12,614 nucleotides of DNA from Atopobium sp. UBA2090 (GTDB lineage Bacteria > Actinomycetota > Coriobacteriia > Coriobacteriales > Atopobiaceae), in contig DCZG01000098.1 in assembly GCA_002331575.1 (NCBI GenBank), positions 1 through 12,614 of the forward strand. Direction: 5' to 3'. Position numbers and translations under genes: made by a program. Shown here one piece after another: positions 6,619 through 12,614 of the stretch (positions are counted from its first letter, which is position 1; each line of letters opens with the position of its first letter). The notes beneath the pieces are model-generated. The model searched no databases, was not told the DNA's origin, and worked only from the letters and a program-made list of their open reading frames with translations.

Positions 6619-6652
6619 CGAGAACAGAACGGATTCAAATCGTGAAGACGGT

Positions 6653-7831
6653 CTAGCTGAGCAGCGCCTCGACGTCGAGGGCAATCATGAGCTCCTCGTT
6701 GGTCGGGACGACGAGCACGCGGACCTTCGAGTCGGGGGCGGAGATGTCGCGAACCTCGCTCGAACGGACCTCGTTCTTCTTGTCGTCGATCTTGACGCCC
6801 ATCCACTCGAGCTCCTTGACAACGCCGGCACGCATCGTGGAGGAGTTCTCGCCGATGCCCGCGGAGAAGGCCATGGTGTCGAAGCCATGCATCGCCTGCG
6901 CCATCTCCATGGCGAGCTGCGAGGTGCGGTAGTAGAACATGTCGAGGGCCATGCGACAGTTCCTATCGCCATCGTCAGCGCCGAGCTCGATGTCACGGGA
7001 GTCGGAGGAGACGCCCGAGAGCGCGAGCAAGCCGGACTGCTTGTTCATCATGGCGTCAACCTCGTCGACGGAATAGCCGCCAACGCGCTGCAGATAGCAG
7101 ACCGTGGCGGGGTCGATGGTTCCGCAGCGGGTGCCCATGATGAGACCGTCGAGCGGCGTGAGGCCCATGGTGGTGTCCAAGTCCTTGCCGTCCTGGATCG
7201 CAGCGAGCGAGGCGCCGGAACCGAGGTGACAGCTCACGAGCTTGTGGGTCTGACCGTCGGTGAACTTAGCCGTCGCGCGCCAGATGAAGCGGTGAGAGGT
7301 GCCGTGCGCACCATACTTGCGGATGTGCAGCCTGTCGACAACGTCGCGGGGAAGGGCGTAGCGATAGGCCTTCTCGGGGATGCCGTAGTGGAAGGAGGTG
7401 TCCGCGACGATGACATTGCCGATGGACGGGAACATGTCACGGCAGATCTCGATGACGTCGGCCTCGGCGTAGTTGTGGAGCGGAGCGAGCGGAGCGACCT
7501 CGCGGACCCAGCCGAGCGTCTCGTCGGTGACGATCTTGGACTCGGGGAAGTACCAGCCGCCCTGAACGACGCGATGACCGATTCCCTGAATCTTGCCCGT
7601 GTCGAAGCCCGCCTCGTCGAGAATCTCGAAGACGTGCTTGATGGCGGTCTTGTGATCGGGAAGAGCGACCTCGAGCTTCTGCTTGGGGCCACCGTTCTCC
7701 TCATGGCCGACGAACGAGCCGTCGATGCCGATGCGCTCGCAGTTGCCCTTCGCATAGACCTTGTTCGTGGCGGTGTCGAGCAGCTGATACTTGAGCGAAG
7801 AACTGCCAGCATTGATGACCAGGACGTTCAT
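6653..7831 (-). CDS. ackA: Acetate kinase
   Basis: AckA transfers the phosphoryl group of acetyl phosphate to ADP, giving acetate and ATP. It is the substrate-level phosphorylation partner of Pta (297-1280). The 392 residues match the family, which has the ASKHA actin-like fold. Signature segments are MNVLVINAGSSSLKYQL at the start (Asn7), GHRVVQGG (catalytic-site Arg; His is more usual in place of Gln), DTSFH, KYGAHGTSH with the catalytic-loop His, CHLGSGAS, TPLDGLIMGTRCGTIDP, AGIGENS, and PTNEELMIA near the C-terminus with the metal-binding Glu. The ATG at 7831 follows AGAGGAG with a short four-base spacer. A further upstream in-frame start would add residues before the invariant N-terminal strand, so it is rejected. 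Hairpins on both sides suggest it is transcribed largely alone. Confidence 0.97.
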   Translation of the reverse strand: MNVLVINAGSSSLKYQLLDTATNKVYAKGNCERIGIDGSFVGHEENGGPKQKLEVALPDHKTAIKHVFEILDEAGFDTGKIQGIGHRVVQGGWYFPESKIVTDETLGWVREVAPLAPLHNYAEADVIEICRDMFPSIGNVIVADTSFHYGIPEKAYRYALPRDVVDRLHIRKYGAHGTSHRFIWRATAKFTDGQTHKLVSCHLGSGASLAAIQDGKDLDTTMGLTPLDGLIMGTRCGTIDPATVCYLQRVGGYSVDEVDAMMNKQSGLLALSGVSSDSRDIELGADDGDRNCRMALDMFYYRTSQLAMEMAQAMHGFDTMAFSAGIGENSSTMRAGVVKELEWMGVKIDDKKNEVRSSEVRDISAPDSKVRVLVVPTNEELMIALDVEALLS

Positions 7832-7866
7832 TGGACTCCTCTCGTGGGAACGGTGCTTCGAACCCA

Positions 7867-7897
7867 TGATACCCCCGTCACCAGCGTGGGGGCATCA
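7867..7897 (-). terminator. Hairpin between the C_GCAxxG_C_C gene and ackA
   Basis: In minus-strand RNA, UGAUGCCCCC pairs with GGGGGUAUCA over ten positions, including one G-U wobble, around an 11-base loop. On the plus strand the same position would be an A-C mismatch, so the fold is better for minus-strand transcripts. It lies 20 bases after the upstream stop codon and 36 before the ackA start. No U-tract follows. TATCAT (complement of 7866-7871), a fair -10 match, overlaps its 3' arm, so it may mark an ackA promoter instead. Confidence 0.5.
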
Positions 7898-7917
7898 GAT
7901 GCGTGAGTCAAAAAACG

Positions 7918-8322
7918 TCACACGTTCTTCTCGGTGAGAAGGACGTCCTCGACGATACCGGCGGCACGAATCACGCACTCCTGGCAGGAACAGAGCACGG
8001 TGCCGGTGTCGATGCCCTTGATGTCCCGACATCTCGTGGCCCCGACCTCACTCCGAAAACGCTCCACGAGCTTGCGGGATGCGGCATAGGCGGCCGCCTT
8101 GCCTCCCTCGCCATGCGTGAGCAAGCTCGAGAGAAGGCAGGCGCCCGAGAGCGCCCCGCAGGTGCCCTCCATGCAGCCCATGCCCAGCCCGAGTCCTGAC
8201 GTGAGCCGGAACATGTCCTCCTCGGTGACACCCGCTAGGTCGGCGTAGGTGCAAGCGACGGCCTGCGCACAGTTGTGGCCGCGACTGTGACGGTCGGCGG
8301 CAGCCTGTACTCTAGACTCCAT
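7918..8322 (-). CDS. C_GCAxxG_C_C family cysteine-rich protein (putative redox protein)
   Basis: This is a 134-residue cytoplasmic protein of the family named for its cysteine pattern, found mainly in anaerobes and presumed to be redox-active or metal-binding. Its biochemical role is not established. Visible pattern: NCAQAV (Cys18), then GCMEGTCGALSGA near residues 49-61, which contains the GCAxxG-type core, then Cys in GATRCRDIKG, and a final CSCQEC cluster before a terminal helix. The start at 8322 is chosen because a purine-rich GGGGGAGGG precedes the ATG and Cys18 then sits at the usual distance from the N-terminus. The open frame could begin 20 codons upstream, but that extension is Arg/Cys-rich and has no good ribosome site. 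It lies 73 bases downstream of xseB, possibly in the same transcript. Confidence 0.85.
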   Translation of the reverse strand: MESRVQAAADRHSRGHNCAQAVACTYADLAGVTEEDMFRLTSGLGLGMGCMEGTCGALSGACLLSSLLTHGEGGKAAAYAASRKLVERFRSEVGATRCRDIKGIDTGTVLCSCQECVIRAAGIVEDVLLTEKNV

Positions 8323-8395
8323 TTCCCTCCCCCTTTCGTTCGAACGCGCGGGAGAATCCCGCTCGCAGCAGCACCAGGGCACGTGACGAGACGCG

Positions 8396-8665
8396 CTACT
8401 CGTCGATGAATGCGGTCGAGGGTGCCGCGGTGGTGTCGGTAACGTCCTGGGGTCCCGCCTCCTGCTCGAGCACGCGCACCTTCTGCTCGGCGTCGGCCAG
8501 ACGCGTGCGCAGGCTCTTCAGAATCTCGACGCCGCGCGCATACTGATCGAGCGAGTCCTCGAGCTCGAGGTTACCGCTCTCGAGCGATCGCACGATCTGC
8601 TCGAGCTCCACGGAGGCCTCCTTGAAGGTCATGCACTCGATGTCGCGATACTTCGTCTCTGCCAT
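8396..8665 (-). CDS. xseB: Exodeoxyribonuclease VII small subunit
   Basis: XseB binds in several copies to XseA to make exonuclease VII, which degrades single-stranded DNA from both ends into oligonucleotides. The 89-residue product has the family's two-helix core: MTFKEASVELEQIVRSLESG (residues 12-31) followed by LELEDSLDQYARGVEILKSLRTRL (33-56) and a coiled stretch, then a disordered acidic tail ending in TAFIDE. The second ATG (8665) is chosen over the one at 8680 because GGGAGGA (8672-8678) lies six bases before it and would be inside the coding region otherwise. It is 39 bases downstream of xseA, in the usual xseA-xseB order. Confidence 0.95.
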   Translation of the reverse strand: MAETKYRDIECMTFKEASVELEQIVRSLESGNLELEDSLDQYARGVEILKSLRTRLADAEQKVRVLEQEAGPQDVTDTTAAPSTAFIDE

Positions 8666-8704
8666 GATGCTTCCTCCCATCGGCTTGAACAGCCGCTCGT
8701 CTGC

Positions 8705-10114
8705 CTAGCTTTCCTTGGAAACGGCACTCACCTTAGCGCTGAGCTCTCCCCTTCCGAGTCGGATGCGCACGTCGCTCCCGACCTCAACCTGCGCGGCGTC
8801 CTTGATCACGTGCCCGTCCGCATTCCACGCGATGGCATACCCACGACCGAGCACCTTGAGCGGAGAGAGTGCGTCAAGGCCTGCCGCGAAGGCGGCGGTG
8901 CCCGACGCGAAGCTTGTGATCATGTGGGTCTCGGCCTTGCCGAGCCGCCCACCGACGCCCTCGACGAGGATCTGCCGCTGGGGAACGATGCGAGCGGCCG
9001 AGGTCGAGAGCGAGCGCGCGAGTGAGTCGACGTCCGCATGCTGACGACGAACGGTCGCGGGGATAGCCTCGAAGAGACGAGCCTCAGTCGCATTGAGCAC
9101 GTTAGCGCGATCGGCGAGCATTCCTCTCGGCTCGACGAGGCAGCGCCTCTGCCCGAGTGATTCGACGAGGTACGACGCACGAGAGAGCTCGACGCCAACC
9201 GCCCGGTCGGCGCTTCCCGCGAGCACGTCAAGCTCCTTGCCCGCGGTGGCGAGCAGGGCGGAGAGCGAGCCGGCGAGACGGGCCTCGCGCTGGTTCATCA
9301 TGCCCTCGATCTCGCCCATCGTCGGTGCGACCGACTCGGCGGCACCCGTGGGAGTGGAGCAGCGCTTGTCGGCGACCATGTCGCAGATGCTCGTGTCAGG
9401 CTCGTGCCCGATGCCCGTAACCACGGGCACGGGACTCGCCGCGACCGCACGCGCGAGCGCCTCGTCGTTGAAGCACATGAGGTCCTCGAACGAGCCTCCG
9501 CCACGTACGAGGAGAATGGCGTCCGGTCGGTACGACGCCGCGATTCGCAGGGCGCGGATGATGGTGGCGGGGGCTCCCGCGCCCTGGACGCTGCAACCGA
9601 CGACATCGAGCTCGACGAGGGGGTTTCTCCTCGCGAGCGTGCGCTTCACGTCCTCGATGACGCTGCCGGAGAGCGACGTGACGACCGCCACGCGCGAGCA
9701 GAACCGCGGGACGGGGCGCTTGCGCGCGTCGTCCATGAGGCCCTCTCGCTGGAGCTTGCGCGCGAGGGCTGCCACCTGCGCGCGAAGCAGCCCCTCGCCG
9801 GCGGGTTCGGCTGACTCGGCGATGAACGAGAGTCTCCCCCACGGCTCGTAGACCTCGAAACGCCCGATGAGACGCACCTTCATGCCGTCTCGCAGCTGGA
9901 AGTCGAGCTTGTCTCGTCCGCCCCAGATGGTGACGGACATGGACGCCGAGACATCCTTCACGTCGAAGTAGAGGTGACCGCGAGGTCCCTTGGGCGGCTT
10001 GGAGCCCGAGACCTCTCCCTCGACGACCATGCACGGAAGCCGCTTGACCACGCCGCTCACGAGCGACAGAGCCTCGGATACCGACAGGACCTCGTCTTTC
10101 TCGGTCTGCGCCAT
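8705..10114 (-). CDS. xseA: Exodeoxyribonuclease VII large subunit
   Basis: This is the catalytic subunit of exonuclease VII, acting on single-stranded DNA in repair and in trimming recombination intermediates. Its 469 residues are close to the family norm (about 450). An N-terminal OB-fold for DNA binding spans roughly residues 8-105 (GEVSGSKPPKGPRGHLYFDVKD). The catalytic domain follows: Asp155 in GSVIEDVKRTL, Arg204 in LLVRGGGSFEDL, and His237/Asp240 in GIGHEPDTSICDMVADKR. These are the positions kept across XseA. A long helical segment from about 270 to 400 matches the XseB-binding coiled region, and the C-terminus has the LGRGYAIA motif. The ATG starts only three bases after the stop of the yugP-like gene and lacks a good independent ribosome site, so translational coupling is likely. 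Confidence 0.96.
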   Translation of the reverse strand: MAQTEKDEVLSVSEALSLVSGVVKRLPCMVVEGEVSGSKPPKGPRGHLYFDVKDVSASMSVTIWGGRDKLDFQLRDGMKVRLIGRFEVYEPWGRLSFIAESAEPAGEGLLRAQVAALARKLQREGLMDDARKRPVPRFCSRVAVVTSLSGSVIEDVKRTLARRNPLVELDVVGCSVQGAGAPATIIRALRIAASYRPDAILLVRGGGSFEDLMCFNDEALARAVAASPVPVVTGIGHEPDTSICDMVADKRCSTPTGAAESVAPTMGEIEGMMNQREARLAGSLSALLATAGKELDVLAGSADRAVGVELSRASYLVESLGQRRCLVEPRGMLADRANVLNATEARLFEAIPATVRRQHADVDSLARSLSTSAARIVPQRQILVEGVGGRLGKAETHMITSFASGTAAFAAGLDALSPLKVLGRGYAIAWNADGHVIKDAAQVEVGSDVRIRLGRGELSAKVSAVSKES

Positions 10115-10117
10115 GGG

Positions 10118-10807
10118 CTAGTCCCGCTCGGTGCGCATGAGCAGGTACACGAGCTGGAGCAGCGAAGCGAGCGCGGCGGCCACGTAGGTGAGCGCGGCCG
10201 CGGTGAGCACCTGCTTGGCACCCTCCTGGTCGATGGCGGAGCCCTGGGCGCCGAGGAAGGCGACGGCGCGGCGCGAGGCGTCAATCTCGACGGGAAGGGT
10301 AACCAGCTGGAAGATGACCGTCGCGGCGTAGAGGATGATCGCGAAACGAACGAGTCCCATGTAGCTCATCGACGTGCCGATGATGAGGATGATGAACCAG
10401 GCGTTGGACGCGAAGTTGACCACGGGCACGAGCGCCGTCCTGATCTTGATGGGGGCGAAGCCGCGTGCGGTCTGCACCGCGTGCCCCGCCTCGTGGCAGG
10501 CGACCGCCACCGAGGCGACGGAGCCCCGTGCGTAGTTCTCGTCGGAGAGGTGGAGGTCATTGTCCCGAGGGTCGTAGTAGTCGGTGAGGGTGCCAGCGAC
10601 GCGTGTGATGCCCACCGAGCTCGCTCCGCCCTCGTCGAGCATCCTGCGAGCGACGTCAGCACCCGTGCCCCTGAACGAGGCGTCCACCTTGGACCACTTG
10701 GCATAGGTTCGCTTGATGTAGTTCTGGGTGATGAGGCCGAGAAGCAGGGAGACGACGATCACGATGATGTACATGGTGTCGACCCCATAGCCAGTGCCGT
10801 AGTACAT
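10118..10807 (-). CDS. YugP-like membrane zinc metallopeptidase
   Basis: This is a 229-residue predicted integral membrane protease of the Zn_peptidase_2 (YugP) family, similar in length to B. subtilis YugP. The physiological substrate is unknown. An N-terminal membrane anchor at about 12-27 (MYIIVIVVSLLLGLI) is followed by a soluble part with the zinc motif HEAGH (His105, Glu106, His109). Two or three hydrophobic segments follow at about 125-180, with VEIDASRRA just after them, a likely site for a third metal ligand. A last membrane segment lies near 206-222. The start at 10807 has GGAG about seven bases upstream and gives the usual YugP N-terminus; an earlier in-frame ATG at 10852 lacks this. 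It leads a probable yugP-xseA-xseB operon. Confidence 0.9.
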   Translation of the reverse strand: MYYGTGYGVDTMYIIVIVVSLLLGLITQNYIKRTYAKWSKVDASFRGTGADVARRMLDEGGASSVGITRVAGTLTDYYDPRDNDLHLSDENYARGSVASVAVACHEAGHAVQTARGFAPIKIRTALVPVVNFASNAWFIILIIGTSMSYMGLVRFAIILYAATVIFQLVTLPVEIDASRRAVAFLGAQGSAIDQEGAKQVLTAAALTYVAAALASLLQLVYLLMRTERD

Positions 10808-10870
10808 CGTGCTCTCCAATCGGAAAGGTTGCCGTGACGGGTTTGTACCCAAAGGGGAGATGGGCCTTTT

Positions 10871-10883
10871 CGTAGATTCTACG
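10871..10883 (-). promoter_or_regulatory. Probable -10 inside a palindrome, promoter of the yugP-xseA-xseB genes
   Basis: The minus strand reads CGTAGAATCTACG. The TAGAAT (complement of 10876-10881) is a good -10 about 70 bases before the yugP-like start. It sits inside a perfect hyphenated palindrome, CGTAGA-N-TCTACG, which could be an operator. No convincing -35 is seen (TTCGTT lies at about 18 bases). Confidence 0.4.
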
Positions 10884-10936
10884 CGACACAGTGGACATAA
10901 ACGAAACGGATCGTCTCGCCGCGGGCACGTCCGGAC

Positions 10937-12154
10937 CTAGAGAACCTCGATGTGGCCTTCCTTGACGGTGAGGCCAATCTCACCCGCAAGCAGTCGTTCG
11001 AGCTTGGCGCCCACGAGGTCGTGTCGCCAGCCCGTCGAGAGACGGGAGCCCTCGCGATCGGAGACGAAGTCCGCGAGGTCTTCACGGGTCGCGATGAGCT
11101 GTGCCGCGATCCCCGACTTCTCGGAGACGACCCGGGTCATAGCATACATGAGGTCGAGTATCCCCTCGACCTCGGCGGAAGGACGTGAGTGGTGCTCCAC
11201 CTTGGGGAACTTCTCCGGCGGTACGGCCATACCGCGCTCGACGGCATGGACGACCTGGGCGGCGTCACGCTCAGAGAGCTGCTCGGTCCCGCGGATCCTG
11301 TGCAGGCGGTCCACCGAGACGGGCGTCCGCTTGCAGATCTCGACGACGACCTCGTCGGGGACGACCCATTTGCGCGGCAGGTCACGTCTCGCCGCGGACT
11401 CCTCCCTCCAGGCGCAGACCTCACGTGCCACGGAGAGCTGTCTCCTCGTGAGGGAGCTCGAGCGCTTGAGCTTGAGATAGGCGTCCCGCGGGTCCCTGCG
11501 CACCTTATCAGGATCCGAGACCGCGTCCATCTCGGGCATGACCCACGAGAGACGGTCCTTCTCGACGAGATCCGTGATCATGCGCTCGTAGATGGCGGGG
11601 AGGTAGCGGACGTCATCCTCCGCGTAGGAGAGCTGCTCGGGGTCGAGCGGACGCATCGACCAGTCGGTGAGCGCCTCGGTCTTGGCCAGGTGAACCCCCT
11701 CGTACTGCTCGACGAGAGCACCGTAGCTCGCCTGCTGGCGCATTCCCAGGAAGGCAGCTCCCACCTGGGTGTCGAAGACCGGCGAGCAGGCACAGCCCAT
11801 CCCCTCGAGGATCACCTCGAGGTCTTGCGTGCAGGCATGGAAGACCTTGGTCGTGCGTGCATCCGAAAGGATGGCGACCAGTGGGGAGAGATCCTCGACG
11901 AGGATCGGATCGACGGCGGCGACCTCATTCGCCGTGCCCACCTGGATGAGGCAGAGCTTGGGGAAGTAGGTCTTCTCCCTCAGGAACTCGGTGTCGACGG
12001 CGACAACGTGCTCCTTCGAGATGCGATCGCAGAACGACGAGAGTTCCTCGTTGGTGGATATGTACACAAATGCTCCGTGCTTCCGCAGCTCGCGCTCAGA
12101 TTGGGTACCATCAAACTCGTAGGCACGCTGGAGGGCATGTCTACGATCGTTCAT
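10937..12154 (-). CDS. rnd: Ribonuclease D
   Basis: RNase D is a 3'-to-5' exoribonuclease of the DEDD superfamily that trims tRNA and other stable RNA precursors. The catalytic acids are visible: AVDTEFLRE (Asp54, Glu56), HACTQDLEVI (Asp111) and the DEDDy motif SYAEDDVRYL (Tyr177, Asp181). Residues about 235-310 form an HRDC domain (RRQLSVAREVCAWREESAA, then LPRKWVVPDEVVVEI), and a second helical C-terminal region follows as in the E. coli enzyme. The ATG at 12154 has GAGGG seven bases upstream and gives 405 residues. E. coli Rnd has 375, and a GTG at 12067 (start of VYISTNEELSS) with GGAG upstream would give 376, so the first 29 residues are uncertain. It is divergent from the lipid-kinase-like gene, 44 bases away with the longer start. 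Confidence 0.94.
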   Translation of the reverse strand: MNDRRHALQRAYEFDGTQSERELRKHGAFVYISTNEELSSFCDRISKEHVVAVDTEFLREKTYFPKLCLIQVGTANEVAAVDPILVEDLSPLVAILSDARTTKVFHACTQDLEVILEGMGCACSPVFDTQVGAAFLGMRQQASYGALVEQYEGVHLAKTEALTDWSMRPLDPEQLSYAEDDVRYLPAIYERMITDLVEKDRLSWVMPEMDAVSDPDKVRRDPRDAYLKLKRSSSLTRRQLSVAREVCAWREESAARRDLPRKWVVPDEVVVEICKRTPVSVDRLHRIRGTEQLSERDAAQVVHAVERGMAVPPEKFPKVEHHSRPSAEVEGILDLMYAMTRVVSEKSGIAAQLIATREDLADFVSDREGSRLSTGWRHDLVGAKLERLLAGEIGLTVKEGHIEVL

Positions 12155-12198
12155 GATACTACCCTCAAACCATCCTCGGCCCCACGGGGAGGCAGCAT

Positions 12199-12614
12199 AT
12201 GCGCACCCTTATCATTCACAATCCAAAGTCCGGGTTTGGCTCCGACGCCATCTTCGAGTTCGAGCGTGCCCTTCTGAGTCCTGGGGACAAGTGCGACTTT
12301 CTCATGACCGACGAGGACTTCTCGGCGTCCGAGGTGGTCTCTGGCGCGGTCGACTACGACCTCGTCGTCGTCTCGGGCGGCGACGGCACCGTGGCGAGCC
12401 TGCTCTACGCGCTCAGGGGCACCGGTGTGCCCACGTGCATCTTCCCCTCGGGCACCGCCAACCTCCTCTATGCAAACCTCGGCAACGCCCCCGAGCCCGC
12501 CTCGCTCGCACGCGCCTGCAGAATCGGCGAGACGACTCCCATCGACCTCGGCGAGATATCCTGGTTCGACGAGCGTGGGCTGCGCAGCACGCGCGGCTTC
12601 GCGCTCATGGCGGG
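12199..12614 (+). CDS. Diacylglycerol kinase-family lipid/sphingoid kinase (partial, 3' end off the window)
   Basis: The visible 138 residues are the N-terminal part of a DAGK catalytic domain, which phosphorylates diacylglycerol or related lipids using ATP at the inner membrane face. The opening MRTLIIHNPKSGFG is the nucleotide-binding NPxSG strand-turn. VVVSGGDGTVASLLYAL (residues 56-72) holds the invariant GGDGT motif, and IFPSGTANLLYANLG (81-95) matches the PxGTxNxxA segment. The ATG at 12199 is preceded by GGGGAGG (12186-12192) with a six-base spacer. It is divergent from rnd, so its promoter must lie within the short gap or inside the 5' end of rnd. Members of this family also include YegS-like kinases, so lipid specificity cannot be assigned. 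Confidence 0.9.
   Translation, partial: MRTLIIHNPKSGFGSDAIFEFERALLSPGDKCDFLMTDEDFSASEVVSGAVDYDLVVVSGGDGTVASLLYALRGTGVPTCIFPSGTANLLYANLGNAPEPASLARACRIGETTPIDLGEISWFDERGLRSTRGFALMA

Noticed and set aside
5178..6656. A 492-codon plus-strand frame opposite the HAD-Nudix gene
   Set aside because: Antisense shadow with no recognisable domain. Its start lies inside the inverted repeat.
11189..12277. A 362-codon plus-strand frame opposite rnd and into the lipid-kinase gene
   Set aside because: Antisense to rnd and out of frame with the kinase gene, whose NPKSG and GGDGT motifs fix the real frame.
1..12614. tRNA or rRNA genes
   Set aside because: GTTCGA-type strings (for example near 211, 7858 and 8339) were inspected, but no cloverleaf or CCA-adjacent acceptor stem could be built around them.

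Overview
The window is high-GC DNA, densely packed with genes. The gene set is a short-type Pta, AckA, ATP-type PEP carboxykinase, RpiB-like, YugP, XseA/XseB, C_GCAxxG_C_C and RNase D. Together with strongly GC-biased third codon positions, this suggests a fermentative anaerobic actinobacterium of the Coriobacteriia (Olsenella/Atopobium/Collinsella-like). That placement is inferred from protein style only. No rRNA, tRNA, CRISPR, phage or plasmid genes are visible.

Layout. Positions 1-83 (-) hold the first residues of a flavoprotein cut by the window edge. It diverges from pta (297-1280, +), which ends in a strong intrinsic terminator. Next comes a divergent RpiB-family isomerase (1483-1944, +). 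It converges on pckA (2084-3682, -), with a perfect 11-bp-stem hairpin between their stop codons. pckA diverges from an aldose-1-epimerase-like gene (3910-4791, +) across the most A/T-rich spacer of the window, which carries three GTTCAC motifs. The 440 bp between that gene and the next convergent gene is filled by a non-coding element with 55-bp inverted ends (52 of 55 identical). From 12154 down to 5229 all genes lie on the minus strand: rnd (RNase D), yugP-like, xseA, xseB, a C_GCAxxG_C_C protein, ackA and a HAD-Nudix fusion. A diacylglycerol-kinase-family gene starts at 12199 (+) and runs off the window.

How the genes fit together. Pta and AckA form the acetyl-CoA to acetate route that yields ATP by substrate-level phosphorylation, although here they are 5.4 kb apart on opposite strands. 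PckA links PEP and oxaloacetate; in a fermenter it may run in the carboxylating, ATP-forming direction. The epimerase and the RpiB-like protein belong to sugar metabolism. XseA and XseB are the two subunits of exonuclease VII, and xseA is three bases downstream of the yugP-like gene.

Most worth a second look: the inverted-repeat element at 4791-5229, the RpiB-family protein with Asp in place of the catalytic Cys, and the HAD-Nudix fusion with an altered Nudix box. I did not find a clear multi-gene novel system. Most of the window is core metabolism and DNA/RNA maintenance.
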